A stretch of 64,000 bases of DNA from Prolixibacteraceae bacterium (GCA_028683385.1 JAQUIJ010000004.1:151416-215415), one strand, 5' to 3'; positions 17,401 through 26,948 are shown, numbered from the stretch's first letter. Numbers and translations: made by a program. Notes: a model not told the origin generated them from the letters alone.

Positions 17401-20244
17401 ATGAACCCATTCTTAAAGCAGGTTGCCAACTATTTATATACCAATCACCGTACTGAATTAAGCGAATATTGCCTTGTTTTTCCGGGTAGGAGAGCGGGCG
17501 TTTTTTTTACGGCTTACCTCAATGAACTTGTCGAAAAACCGATTCTTTCACCTGAAATAATAACCATAAACGAACTTATTTCGTTGCTTACCGGCTTACA
17601 GCAAGCCGATCAGGTTTCTTTGGTCCTGAAACTTCAGGAAGTTTACAGCAAAGTAACCGGGCATCAGGAATCGTTGGACGAGTTTTTCTTTTGGGGCGAG
17701 ATTTTGCTGGCCGACTTCGACGACATCGATAAATACCTGCTGAATGCCGATGATTTGTTTCGCAACATCTCTGACCTGAAAGAATTGGAGAATCAGTTTG
17801 ACTACCTGACTGAAGAGCAGAAACGAGCCATTGAAGAGTTTTGGGGCAATCTGGAAAAGGTACCCAGTTCGTTCAACAAAGATAAATTCATTGGCATCTG
17901 GATCAAGTTGGCCGAAATCTATCACCGCTTCAGAAAGGAATTAAAAAAGAATGAAATAGCCTATTCTGGAATGATTTATCGCGAAGTGGCTGAAGAAATC
18001 CTCGAAGAATTACCAGAAGCGCTGAGTGCCAAAAAATACATTTTCATTGGATTTAATGCCCTGAATAATTGCGAGAAAGCGATTTTTAAGAAATTAGAGA
18101 ACCAGAAACGTGCGATGTTCTTTTGGGACTACGATGATTTTTACCTGAAAGACGCCGAAAATGAAGCGGGACGGTTCTTGCGAACAAATCTCGTCCAGTT
18201 TCCGGCACCGAAAAATTTTGTTCCCGAAAATCAGGTGAAAATCAGTGAGCGAAAGATTACGCTAGTGTCGGTTCCCGGAAACATCACCCAGGCGCAGGCG
18301 ATTAACCTGCCTCAGGTTTTAAATAGTTTCAAGCTCAGCAAGCGTTTCGACAATACTGCCTTTGTTTTGGCCGACGAAAACCTGCTGATCCCGGTCATTT
18401 CTTCTGTCGGAACAAGTTTCGCCGACATCAACATTACCATGGGCTATCCGTTTACCAATACGCCTGTGTACGGGTTTATTTCGCAATTGATCAGCCTTCA
18501 GAAAAACATACGGAAATCGCAGAAGTCGCCGGTGTTTTACTACAAACCGGTCATCGCCCTTTTAAATCACCAGTTTGTTGTCAATCCCGAAATCAAACTT
18601 TTTGTCTCCGGAATCCATAAAAAGAACAAGGTTTACATCGAAGCTGCGGAGCTCAATTTCAGTCCGTTTGTTGAAAAAATCTTCTCGTATCCTGAAAACT
18701 GGACGCAAATTCTGGATTATTTTCTGGATGTGCTGAAAGAACTTGCACCTAAATTTGATCAGGCTGAAAATGAGAAGTTACGTCTGGAATCGGAATACCT
18801 TTATCAAGCTTATTTGGCCATTCAGCGTTTGAAAGATACTTTGCTCGGATTGAATGTTCCTGATTTTCCGGTTAAAATAGTCTATCGGCTACTTGATCAG
18901 AGTTTACGGCGAATTTCCATTCCGTTTGAAGGTGAACCGTTGACCGGTTTGCAGGTCATGGGTTTATTGGAAACTCGTTGTCTTGATTTTGAAAATCTGG
19001 TATTGTTTTCGGCTAATGAAGGTTTTTTGCCGCGTATTGCAGCCGGCCATTCGTTTGTTCCGTACCACCTTCGTAAAGGTTTTGGAATGCCAACCTACGA
19101 GGATCGCGATGCGATGTACGCCTATTATTTTTATCGGTTGATTCAACGAACTGAAAATACCGTGATTGTTTACAATTCAATTACTGAAGGTATTTCATCG
19201 TCAGAAAAAAGCAGGTTTTTGTACCAGTTGATTTACGATTCTGAGTTTCAGATCGAAGAACTGAACCTGAGTTTCAATTTTAAAGGCACGAACAATGAAC
19301 CCATTCGTGTGGAGGCTAATGAAGGACACATTCAGAAACTGACAGAAATATATTCGGCCAGAAATCTGAGTCCGAGTGCTATTAATACCTGGCTCGAATG
19401 TCGGCTGAAATTTTACTTTAAATACATCGCCGGAATTAAGGAGAAGGACGAGCTAAAAGAAGAAATTGATGCCGTTTTGTTTGGCAATTTGTTCCATTAC
19501 GCCATTGAGTTGTTGTACCGTCCGTTTGAAAATAAAACTGTTGATGCGGGCGCTTTACAAATGTTGTATGCCGACAAGCGCAAAATTGAAGAGGTTGTTT
19601 TGCAGTCGGTTGCTGTGCAGTATTTTCAGATGAAACCTGAAGATTCGTCGCGCATTAAATTAAGCGGACAAAGCATTTTAATTGCTGCGCACATCCGCGA
19701 CTACATTCTTCAGTTGCTTGCCAACGACATTCAGTTTGCTCCATTCGACATCGTTAGCCTCGAAAAGGAATACTCAACAGAATATGAGGTTATTTCAGGT
19801 GAAAAAACGATTCAGATTCGTGTAGGTGGGGTAGTCGACCGGATTGACCGAACCGCTGATGGTTTGCGGATTATCGATTACAAAACCGGACGAAATTTAA
19901 AGCTCGATTTTAAAGAGTGGTCGCAATTGGTCGACCGTAATTATTATGATCGTCGGAAAGAAATATTTCAGACCCTGATTTATTCGGATATTTTAGAACG
20001 TTCAGGAATTGACGAACCAATCTATCCGATTATTTATAAATTAGATGATCTTTTTCAGGAAGAATTTGTTCCTAATGTCATTTTTCAGGGAGAGAAGCTG
20101 ATTTTTCAGCGTGTTGGTGCTGAATTCCGTACTGTTTTTGCTGAAGTACTTTCAGAAATGTTCACTGTTGGAGTTAGTTACGAACAAACCAAAGATTCGC
20201 AGAAATGCAGCTATTGCCCGTATAACAAGATTTGTAGAAGGTGA
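17401..20244 (+). CDS. AddB-like PD-(D/E)XK nuclease with Fe-S cluster
   Basis: 947 residues. The N terminus is a degenerate UvrD-like helicase domain (CLVFPGRRAGVFFTAYL, lacking a proper Walker A). The C-terminal third is a RecB-family nuclease with RIIDYKTGR (Asp826, Lys828). Four cysteines match the AddB 4Fe-4S clasp: Cys667 (TWLECRLKF) and Cys936, Cys939, Cys945 in CSYCPYNKICRR. AddB-type proteins resect double-strand breaks together with an AddA helicase-nuclease. No AddA is adjacent or elsewhere in the window. Upstream is the RAYT locus. Confidence 0.85.
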   Translation: MNPFLKQVANYLYTNHRTELSEYCLVFPGRRAGVFFTAYLNELVEKPILSPEIITINELISLLTGLQQADQVSLVLKLQEVYSKVTGHQESLDEFFFWGEILLADFDDIDKYLLNADDLFRNISDLKELENQFDYLTEEQKRAIEEFWGNLEKVPSSFNKDKFIGIWIKLAEIYHRFRKELKKNEIAYSGMIYREVAEEILEELPEALSAKKYIFIGFNALNNCEKAIFKKLENQKRAMFFWDYDDFYLKDAENEAGRFLRTNLVQFPAPKNFVPENQVKISERKITLVSVPGNITQAQAINLPQVLNSFKLSKRFDNTAFVLADENLLIPVISSVGTSFADINITMGYPFTNTPVYGFISQLISLQKNIRKSQKSPVFYYKPVIALLNHQFVVNPEIKLFVSGIHKKNKVYIEAAELNFSPFVEKIFSYPENWTQILDYFLDVLKELAPKFDQAENEKLRLESEYLYQAYLAIQRLKDTLLGLNVPDFPVKIVYRLLDQSLRRISIPFEGEPLTGLQVMGLLETRCLDFENLVLFSANEGFLPRIAAGHSFVPYHLRKGFGMPTYEDRDAMYAYYFYRLIQRTENTVIVYNSITEGISSSEKSRFLYQLIYDSEFQIEELNLSFNFKGTNNEPIRVEANEGHIQKLTEIYSARNLSPSAINTWLECRLKFYFKYIAGIKEKDELKEEIDAVLFGNLFHYAIELLYRPFENKTVDAGALQMLYADKRKIEEVVLQSVAVQYFQMKPEDSSRIKLSGQSILIAAHIRDYILQLLANDIQFAPFDIVSLEKEYSTEYEVISGEKTIQIRVGGVVDRIDRTADGLRIIDYKTGRNLKLDFKEWSQLVDRNYYDRRKEIFQTLIYSDILERSGIDEPIYPIIYKLDDLFQEEFVPNVIFQGEKLIFQRVGAEFRTVFAEVLSEMFTVGVSYEQTKDSQKCSYCPYNKICRR

Positions 20245-20396
20245 AAAGTGATCAGTCGCAGTATTCAGTAGTGCATTTTCAAGCTCAGAACTGAACTGCA
20301 AAGAGAAAACTAATGAAATGACGAAAAGTGTCATTAGTCATTTGAAAATGTGTGATTTAATGTTTTTCTAATGATCAATGACTTTTCCCTTTTAGT
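20245..20396. repeat. Intergenic CAGT / attagtcatt-type repeat, copy 2
   Basis: Right after the nuclease stop codon: gtgatcagtcgcagtattca, with a bulged hairpin gcagt-at-tcagt / actgaactgc, then several aatgac/gtcattag words up to 20390. It matches the layout of the repeat after the YhcC-like gene. Confidence 0.5.
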
Positions 20397-20424
20397 TAAG
20401 CTTAATATTCATAATTTGATATAC

Positions 20425-21819
20425 ATGGGAACACTTGAAGATTACCAGGAATCAACATTCAGAGACCGTCCGACCACTTTCAGTAAAGAAGGCAAGCGAC
20501 TTTGGCTGTTTCCCAAAATGCCGAAAGGCAAACTGTACAATATCCGCAAGGTAATTGCCTGGGCATTGCTGGCATTCTTTTATCTGGCGCCTTTTCTGAA
20601 ATTCAGGGGCGAACCGCTGGTTTTCCTAAACTTTCTGGAACGAAAATTTGTATTGTTTGGCAATACGTTTTATCCGCAGGATTTTTATTTACTGGTACTT
20701 GCAGTCATAGCGCTTGTTGTTTTTATCGTACTGTTTACTGTTATCTACGGAAGGATTTTCTGTGGCTGGGTTTGTCCGCAAACCGTTTTTCTGGAGTTTT
20801 TGTATCGACCCATTGAATACCTGATCGATGGAGATTCAAGTGAGCAGCAAAAACTGGCCAATCAGGAAATGGACGCCACAAAAATGCTTAAACGAATACT
20901 TAAACATGGAATTTACCTGATCATTTCGTTTTTCACCATCCTGACTTTTATGGCCTATGTAATTGGAACCGGCGAAGTAGGCCGAATGCTGAAAGGCTGG
21001 CCATTGGAAGGTTTTGGAATTTTGATGGGTGTTTTGGCTTTTACCGGAGCCCATTACTTTGTTTTTGCCTGGTTCCGCGAACAGGTTTGCACCATGGTTT
21101 GTCCGTATGGCCGTTTGCAGGGAGTAATGCTCGATGTCAATACTATTTTGGTTGCTTACGATTATAAGCGCGGCGAACCCCGGGGCAGAGGAGAAAAGGG
21201 CGATTGCATCAATTGCCGCAAATGTGTGGCCGTATGCCCAACTGGTATTGATATTCGCAATGGAACCCAACTGGAATGCATTAACTGCACTGCTTGTATT
21301 GATGCCTGTAATTCGGTAATGAGCGTAATCAATAAACCTTCAGGATTGATCCGTTTTGCTTCCGAGAAATCAATTTCAGAAGGTAAAAAAGTACGGTTTA
21401 ATGCCCGGGTTATCGCTTATTCGGCTGTATTATTTTCATTACTTGTACTGATTACATACCTGTTTACCGTGCGCGGAAGTTTCGAAACACACATCATCCG
21501 TGCACAGGGAACCATGTTTCAGGAATATGGACCAGATAGTTACAGCAACCTCTATAATTTGGAATTAGTCAACAAAACAAATTCGGAAGTTAAAGTTGAA
21601 TTAAAACTATTATCGCCTGAAGGTGAAATTAGGATGATGGGCGATTCGCTCAAGGCCGGAAAAGGTGAAGTGGCGCAACGAAATTTGCTTATTGTTTTGA
21701 AAAAATCGGATGTTAAATCGTCGAACAATCATTTGGAGATAGGTGTTTACGAATCCGGAAAGCTGGTTAACAAGATTTCCTCAACATTTGTTGGGCCCAA
21801 TTCGCTTGACGCAAAGTAG
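20425..21819 (+). CDS. ccoG: Cytochrome oxidase accessory protein CcoG/FixG
   Basis: About 464 residues from MGTLEDYQESTF; the frame opens earlier (20371) but this is the family start. Four to five membrane helices. GWVCPQTVFLEFLYRP and REQVCTMVCPYGRLQGVM precede the ferredoxin part CINCRKCVAVCPTG and CINCTACIDACNSV, which binds two 4Fe-4S clusters. The C-terminal periplasmic domain is immunoglobulin-like. Its family role is copper reduction or insertion during cbb3-type oxidase assembly in the inner membrane. fixH and a SafE-like gene follow. No ccoN, ccoO or ccoP is in the window. Confidence 0.93.
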   Translation: MGTLEDYQESTFRDRPTTFSKEGKRLWLFPKMPKGKLYNIRKVIAWALLAFFYLAPFLKFRGEPLVFLNFLERKFVLFGNTFYPQDFYLLVLAVIALVVFIVLFTVIYGRIFCGWVCPQTVFLEFLYRPIEYLIDGDSSEQQKLANQEMDATKMLKRILKHGIYLIISFFTILTFMAYVIGTGEVGRMLKGWPLEGFGILMGVLAFTGAHYFVFAWFREQVCTMVCPYGRLQGVMLDVNTILVAYDYKRGEPRGRGEKGDCINCRKCVAVCPTGIDIRNGTQLECINCTACIDACNSVMSVINKPSGLIRFASEKSISEGKKVRFNARVIAYSAVLFSLLVLITYLFTVRGSFETHIIRAQGTMFQEYGPDSYSNLYNLELVNKTNSEVKVELKLLSPEGEIRMMGDSLKAGKGEVAQRNLLIVLKKSDVKSSNNHLEIGVYESGKLVNKISSTFVGPNSLDAK

Positions 21820-21856
21820 TAATTTGTCAAACACTTGAAATTTGGAATTCACAGAT

Positions 21857-22309
21857 ATGAAGATAAAAATCAATTGGGGAACAGGTATCGTAATTGCGTT
21901 GGTTGTAATGATCGGAGGAATGATCTATCTGGTTTCGATTGCTGTACGTCAGGATTACGACTTGGTGGACAACGATTATTATCAGAAATCGGTCAATTAC
22001 CAGCAGCACATCGAAGAGGTGAAAAATACAGCGGCGCTACCTGAAAAGATTAGGCTTGAACAAACTGATGACTCGCTTAAACTGATTTTCCCAAAGCTTT
22101 CCGGTTTAACCGATTATTCAGGGAAAATTCATTTTTACAGCGCGGTTGAAGAAAAAAGGGATGAAACCATCAAGTTGAAACTGATTGATAATTATAGCCA
22201 GTCGATCGGTTTAAAAAGCCTTAAGAGTGGGAGATACACCGTCAAGATTGATTGGTCGGCAAACAAAGTTTCGTATTATCAGGAAGAGGAGATTACAGTT
22301 GGACAATGA
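21857..22309 (+). CDS. fixH: FixH family protein
   Basis: About 150 residues from MKIKINWGTGIVIAL; an ATG five codons upstream (21842) is also possible. One N-terminal membrane helix (about 10-28) is followed by the typical VRQDYDLVDNDYYQKSVNYQ motif and a periplasmic FixH fold. FixH/CcoH helps assembly and stability of cbb3 oxidases. It lies 37 bases after ccoG, same operon. Confidence 0.88.
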   Translation: MKIKINWGTGIVIALVVMIGGMIYLVSIAVRQDYDLVDNDYYQKSVNYQQHIEEVKNTAALPEKIRLEQTDDSLKLIFPKLSGLTDYSGKIHFYSAVEEKRDETIKLKLIDNYSQSIGLKSLKSGRYTVKIDWSANKVSYYQEEEITVGQ

Positions 22310-22345
22310 TAAGTTATCAGTCGCAGTGTTCAGTTGTATCTGCGT
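22310..22345. repeat. Intergenic CAGT-type repeat, copy 3
   Basis: agttatcagtcgcagtgttc and cagttg follow the fixH stop, matching the cagtcgcagt core of the copies at 6374 and 20245. Confidence 0.45.
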
Positions 22346-22374
22346 TAAGAATGATTAGATAGAATTATTCGACA

Positions 22375-22399
22375 GATGCTGAAACAAGTTCAGCATGAC
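22375..22399. repeat. 25-bp repeat with inner hairpin, copy A
   Basis: gatgctgaaacaagttcagc plus atgac: contains the stem tgctgaa/ttcagca. The reverse complement of the whole 25 bases is present exactly at 33508-33532. Confidence 0.8.
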
Positions 22400-22426
22400 T
22401 TTCCTCACCTGGAACTTGAAATTTGG

Positions 22427-22452
22427 AACTTTAAACTTTAAACTTTAAACTT
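22427..22452. repeat. Tandem 7-bp repeat ahead of the SafE-like gene
   Basis: Three and a half copies of actttaa end 5 bases before the ATG at 22458. Slippage here would alter the leader length of the gene. Confidence 0.7.
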
Positions 22453-22457
22453 ATATA

Positions 22458-23174
22458 ATGGACTTCATTACACCTCTAACCATTGGTTTAATTGGCAGCT
22501 TTCACTGCATCGGAATGTGTGGCCCAATCGTAGTGGCACTTCCACTGAAAAAACACAATCTGCTTTCGAAGATTACCGGAGCAATTTTATATAACTCGGG
22601 CAGAGTGCTTACTTACAGTATCATTGGTATTTTGTTTGGATTGCTTGGGCGTGGAATTAGTCTGGCCGGATTTCAGCAATGGACTTCCATTTTGCTGGGT
22701 ATTGCCATGATAATAAGTGTATTGTTCCCATTCTTCTTCCGCGAAAAAATTACTATAGGAAATTTATTTAGCGGTTTCGCGTCAAGATTGATTCTCAGGC
22801 TAAAGAAACTTTTCACGGATCGTTCGTATTCTTCACTTCTGATGATTGGAATCCTGAATGGTTTGCTACCCTGCGGACTGGTTTATGTTGCCATTGCGGG
22901 AGCAATCAGTTCAGGAACAGTAATAACTGGCGCTCTTTTTATGATGCTTTTTGGAATCGGAACCATTCCATTACTGTTGATTGCGACTTTGGCAAGCGAT
23001 GCTATTGGTCAACGAATTCGTTCGAAGATGCAACGGGTAGTACCTTATTTCGTGTTCATGCTCGGAGTTCTTTTTATTCTGAGAGGAATGTCATTGGGAA
23101 TTCCTTATGTGAGTCCTACCGGAGAGAAACTGGCGCCTAAAGTGATGGTTGAAAAAGGAAGTTGCTGTAAATAA
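22458..23174 (+). CDS. SafE/DsbD-like membrane protein of the cytochrome oxidase cluster
   Basis: 238 residues with six membrane helices. GSFHCIGMCGPIVVALP at the start and GLLPCGLVYVAIAGA in the middle are the two halves of the UreH/DsbD-2 fold often labelled sulfite exporter TauE/SafE; MKGSCCK-like cysteines (EKGSCCK) end the protein. Genes of this type regularly follow ccoG and fixH in Bacteroidota, where a copper or thiol role in oxidase assembly is more likely than sulfite export; that is inference from context. Confidence 0.85.
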   Translation: MDFITPLTIGLIGSFHCIGMCGPIVVALPLKKHNLLSKITGAILYNSGRVLTYSIIGILFGLLGRGISLAGFQQWTSILLGIAMIISVLFPFFFREKITIGNLFSGFASRLILRLKKLFTDRSYSSLLMIGILNGLLPCGLVYVAIAGAISSGTVITGALFMMLFGIGTIPLLLIATLASDAIGQRIRSKMQRVVPYFVFMLGVLFILRGMSLGIPYVSPTGEKLAPKVMVEKGSCCK

Positions 23175-23581
23175 GGCTATGTTTCGAAAAACAGTTCAGG
23201 AATTAGGTAGTTAAATCAAAATATGTGGTAAATTGAAGCAATTTAATTCGGGGAACTAGAGTGCTAATTTATGGCGTTTTGACTAAAATCCACTTTCTGA
23301 TAGTAATTTGCTGACATAAAGTAAATTGTATGTATTCTTGGTGGTAAGGATGAAATATACCATCCCTGAATTTGAAAAAAAGTTTGAAAAAAGACACGAT
23401 TATTTCGTTTTTATTAAACATTCACAACGGTTTGGGGTTTCTTAGGACAAAACGGAATTAGACCGATTAAACTATTTGTTGAAAACCAAGAATCAAAATG
23501 TACCAAAAGCAACGATTTCTTATGGGTCAGAAAACCAAAATACGTGTTTTATTTTCACTGCTGGTTGATTTTACTTTTCGC
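23175..23581. other. Intergenic region ahead of the SCO gene
   Basis: About 320 to 405 bases depending on the SCO start. It is AT-rich with two gtttgaaaaa-type words and no recognisable gene, RNA or terminator. It separates the ccoG operon from the SCO-oxidase operon and should hold the promoter of the latter. Confidence 0.35.
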
Positions 23582-24373
23582 ATGGGTTCAGGCAAATTGT
23601 TCTTTTCCCTAACTTTTATTTTACTTCTTTCCGGAATAAATTTATTTGGTCAAAAAGTTTTTGACGATAAAACAAATGATACTGAAATTGGCATTGTTGA
23701 ACACCTCGACACATTCCTTCCTAAAGATATTTATCTGATCGATGAAAATAACCAACGTGTTTGTCTGACCGATTTAATCGACAAACCAACTATTATCAAT
23801 TGGGTTTATTTCAGATGCCCTGGTATTTGCAGTCCTCTTATGGAAGGTTTGGCTAAAGTAATGGACGAATCTGACATGGTTCCAGGAGTAGATTATCAGG
23901 TGCTGACAATCAGTTTTGATCCGAGAGAAACCATTGATCTGGGAATAAAGAAAAAAGTGAATTACCTGAATTTGGTCAATAAAAAGGAAGAAATAGCTAA
24001 AGGATGGCATTTTTTTGTTTCCGATAGCCTAAGTATTGCCAAAGGAACAAATGCAACTGGGTTTAAATACAAAAGGGCAGGAATGGATTTTACACATGCC
24101 GCTTCCATTTGTGTTGTCAGCCCAAAAGGTAAAATAACCCGTTATTTAAATGGTATTTATTTTCTCCCATTCGACCTGAAAATGGCTGTTGTTGAATCGT
24201 CGAAAGGTATTTCGGCGCCAACAATCAATAAAATTATGCAGTACTGTTTTTCTTACGATCCGGTTGGTAAAACATATGTACTAAATGTTACAAAGATCTC
24301 AGGAACGATAATCCTATTTTTAGCTTTTGTTTTCTTTCTGATCCTGATTTTCAAACCTAAAAGAAAAAAATAA
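23582..24373 (+). CDS. SCO1/SenC family copper chaperone
   Basis: About 263 residues from the Met that opens a clean signal sequence (GKLFFSLTFILLLSGINLF); the frame is open to 23498. The thioredoxin fold carries RCPGICSPL (C-x3-C) and a later His in DFTHAASI, which together bind copper. A C-terminal membrane helix (GTIILFLAFVFFLILIF) fixes it in the inner membrane. SCO proteins deliver copper to the CuA site of cytochrome oxidase subunit II. It stands 17 bases ahead of ctaD. Confidence 0.9.
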   Translation: MGSGKLFFSLTFILLLSGINLFGQKVFDDKTNDTEIGIVEHLDTFLPKDIYLIDENNQRVCLTDLIDKPTIINWVYFRCPGICSPLMEGLAKVMDESDMVPGVDYQVLTISFDPRETIDLGIKKKVNYLNLVNKKEEIAKGWHFFVSDSLSIAKGTNATGFKYKRAGMDFTHAASICVVSPKGKITRYLNGIYFLPFDLKMAVVESSKGISAPTINKIMQYCFSYDPVGKTYVLNVTKISGTIILFLAFVFFLILIFKPKRKK

Positions 24374-24390
24374 ACAAACATATTTGATTT

Positions 24391-26004
24391 ATGCAAACAG
24401 CAGCTCAAATCCCGCATGACGTAAGTTACCTCGATTATAAGGGTAAATACAAGGGAATCTTCGCATGGATATTTTCGACCGATCACAAGCGAATCGCATT
24501 ACTGTACATGTTTTCGATGATGACTTTGTTCCTGGTAGGTGTTGCCTTGGGACTGGCCATGAAACTTGAATTAATAGCACCCGGACGAACCATTATGGGT
24601 CCACAAAGTTACAATGCCGTATTTACCGTTCATGGTGTCATTATGATCTTCATGATTGTGATACCCGGACTGCCTGCGGTTTTCGGAAACTTTATGCTTC
24701 CCATTATGATCGGAGCCAAGGACGTTGCTTTCCCGAAACTGAACCTGCTTTCATGGTATATCTATGTTTTGGGCGCTTTACTGGTAATTGCGTCAGTATT
24801 ATTTGGCAATGGAATTCCGGATACAGGGTGGACATTTTATGCGCCATACAGTTTTAAAACGGGAACCAACTTGCTTCCCGCCATATTTGGGGCATTTGTG
24901 CTTGGATTTTCATCCATTTTAACCGGACTGAACTTTATTGTGACCATTCACCGTATGCGTGCTCCGGGCATGACCTGGTTTAAAATGCCATTGTTTCCAT
25001 GGTCTTTATATGGAACTGCCTGGATTCAGCTTTTGGCTACACCAGTAGTGGGAATCACCTTGGTTTTGGTATCGCTTGAACGTATATTTGGTATCGGCGT
25101 TTTCGATCCAACATTAGGAGGCGACCCGGTTTTATATCAGCACCTGTTCTGGATCTATTCTCATCCGGCAGTTTATGTGATGATCCTTCCAGCTATGGGA
25201 GCCATTTCTGAAATTATTCCTACATTTTCACAAAAGCATATTTTTGGTTACAAGGCAATCATTGCATCAACATTAGCGATCGCATTTGTTGGTTACTTCG
25301 TTTGGGGCCATCACATGTTTACTTCAGGAATGAGCGGAACAGCACAATACACTTTTTCAATCCTGACATTTATCGTTGCTATTCCGAGTGCCATTAAAGT
25401 ATTTAACTGGATTTCGACCATGCACAAGGGGTCAATCAATCCCGATATTCCATTTCTATGGGCGGTGACATTCATATTTGTCTTCATGATTGGCGGTTTC
25501 TCCGGATTGGTTTTGGGTGCTTTGGCAACCAATGTTTATGTACACGATACAGCTTTTGTGGTCGCACACTTTCACTTCATTGTTTTTGGTGGTGTCGGTT
25601 TTGCTTTCTTTGGTGCCATTCATTACTGGTATCCAAAAATGTTTGGACGGATGTACGATAAAGCCTGGGCAAAAATGGGCTGGGCTTTCTTTACAGTTGG
25701 ATTTCTCACTTTGTATTCACCAATGTTTTACCTCGGAATGATGGGAATGCCACGACGTTACTACGATTATCTGCCCGAATTTCATGCTGCAAATATTTTA
25801 TCGTCGCTGGGGTCTTGGGTAATGGCTTTTGGCTTGGTAATCGTTATTATAAATCTGTTCCGCTCTGCTAAAAATGGTCCAATTGCTCCAATGGACCCAT
25901 GGCATGGAAAAACACTGGAATGGACTGTACCATCGCCACCTCCGGTTGAGAATTTTGACGAAATACCTGTTTACGGAGAAAAAGACGGACCTTACAATTA
26001 CTAA
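24391..26004 (+). CDS. ctaD: Cytochrome c oxidase subunit I, A2 type
   Basis: 537 residues, about 12 membrane helices. Haem and copper ligands are His81 (TVHGVIM), His258 in WIYSHPAVY, His307 and His308 (GHHMFTSG), and His393/His395 (HFHFIVFGG); Tyr262 is the cross-linked Tyr. The Glu of the D channel is absent: YSHPAVY (Tyr256-Ser257) takes its place, the mark of the A2 subfamily, as in Rhodothermus caa3. The K-channel Lys in IPSAIKVFNW is present. It reduces oxygen to water while pumping protons. First structural gene of the caa3 operon. Confidence 0.94.
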   Translation: MQTAAQIPHDVSYLDYKGKYKGIFAWIFSTDHKRIALLYMFSMMTLFLVGVALGLAMKLELIAPGRTIMGPQSYNAVFTVHGVIMIFMIVIPGLPAVFGNFMLPIMIGAKDVAFPKLNLLSWYIYVLGALLVIASVLFGNGIPDTGWTFYAPYSFKTGTNLLPAIFGAFVLGFSSILTGLNFIVTIHRMRAPGMTWFKMPLFPWSLYGTAWIQLLATPVVGITLVLVSLERIFGIGVFDPTLGGDPVLYQHLFWIYSHPAVYVMILPAMGAISEIIPTFSQKHIFGYKAIIASTLAIAFVGYFVWGHHMFTSGMSGTAQYTFSILTFIVAIPSAIKVFNWISTMHKGSINPDIPFLWAVTFIFVFMIGGFSGLVLGALATNVYVHDTAFVVAHFHFIVFGGVGFAFFGAIHYWYPKMFGRMYDKAWAKMGWAFFTVGFLTLYSPMFYLGMMGMPRRYYDYLPEFHAANILSSLGSWVMAFGLVIVIINLFRSAKNGPIAPMDPWHGKTLEWTVPSPPPVENFDEIPVYGEKDGPYNY

Positions 26005-26022
26005 TCACTGGATACCTTTTCT

Positions 26023-26643
26023 ATGGAAAATGCAACACAACATTCAGACCCACATTACGATCAGGAAGCATCTAAATTGGGAATGTGGCTTTTTATTTTC
26101 ACCGAACTACTCCTGTTTGGAGGTCTGTTCTTAGTTTATTCGATTTACCGGTTTCTGAATCCGGAAGCTTTTCGTTTGGCAGGGGAAGAATTAAATCTGA
26201 CCATTGGAGCAATAAATACAATCATTCTCCTGGTAAGTAGTATGACGATCGCTATGTCAACTTCATCACTTCAGAAAAAGAATAAAGGGCTCACCATATT
26301 TTTACTTGAGGTGACCATTATGCTTGCACTGATATTCCTGATCAATAAATATTTTGAGTGGGGCGTTAAGTTTGACCATGGTATCTGGCCCGGCTCACAG
26401 CATTTGATTAATGATATGAGTAAAGGTGAAATTCTGTTCTTCGGACTTTATTTCGTGATGACCGGATTGCATGCACTGCACATCATTGTTGGTATGATCA
26501 TCATTATTGTGGCATTGAATAAGGTTCAGAAAGGAATAGTAAATGAAAATCGGCCATCGCTACTCGAAAATGCAGGATTATATTGGCATTTGGTCGATTT
26601 AATCTGGATATTCCTGTTCCCTTTGTTCTATTTAATTCACTAA
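26023..26643 (+). CDS. ctaE: Cytochrome c oxidase subunit III
   Basis: 206 residues, five membrane helices. KLGMWLFIFTELLLFGGLF opens the protein, and FFGLYFVMTGLHALHIIVGM and YWHLVDLIWIFLFPLFYL are the subunit III signatures. The short form lacks the first two helices of the long mitochondrial type, as is usual for caa3 enzymes. It starts 18 bases after ctaD. Confidence 0.93.
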   Translation: MENATQHSDPHYDQEASKLGMWLFIFTELLLFGGLFLVYSIYRFLNPEAFRLAGEELNLTIGAINTIILLVSSMTIAMSTSSLQKKNKGLTIFLLEVTIMLALIFLINKYFEWGVKFDHGIWPGSQHLINDMSKGEILFFGLYFVMTGLHALHIIVGMIIIIVALNKVQKGIVNENRPSLLENAGLYWHLVDLIWIFLFPLFYLIH

Positions 26644-26658
26644 GAAAAAGCTTTCAAG

Positions 26659-26943
26659 ATGGAAAAAGAAAAACATCATATCGTACCCTACAAAGTTTAC
26701 TTTTATATTCTGATCGCATTAATCACTTTGACTTTCATGTCGATCGGGATTACCAAAATTAACCTTGGCGGCTATTCCGTGTTGGGTGCCCTTGTATTTT
26801 CAACGATTAAATCAGTGTTGGTTTTAACCTGGTTCATGCACCTTAAATTCGATCAGCCCTTTTTGCGATTTATGGTTGGCTTTGTGGCATTGTTGTTCTT
26901 TGCAATCATATTCATCACATTTTTAGATTATTATTACAGATAA
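26659..26943 (+). CDS. ctaF: Cytochrome c oxidase subunit IV
   Basis: 94 residues with three membrane helices (about 12-33, 38-58, 66-90). VLTWFMHLKFDQPFLRFM is the hallmark of prokaryotic subunit IV, which packs against subunit III and supports assembly. It sits 15 bases after ctaE and 5 bases before the subunit II gene. Confidence 0.92.
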   Translation: MEKEKHHIVPYKVYFYILIALITLTFMSIGITKINLGGYSVLGALVFSTIKSVLVLTWFMHLKFDQPFLRFMVGFVALLFFAIIFITFLDYYYR

Positions 26944-26948
26944 AAGCT

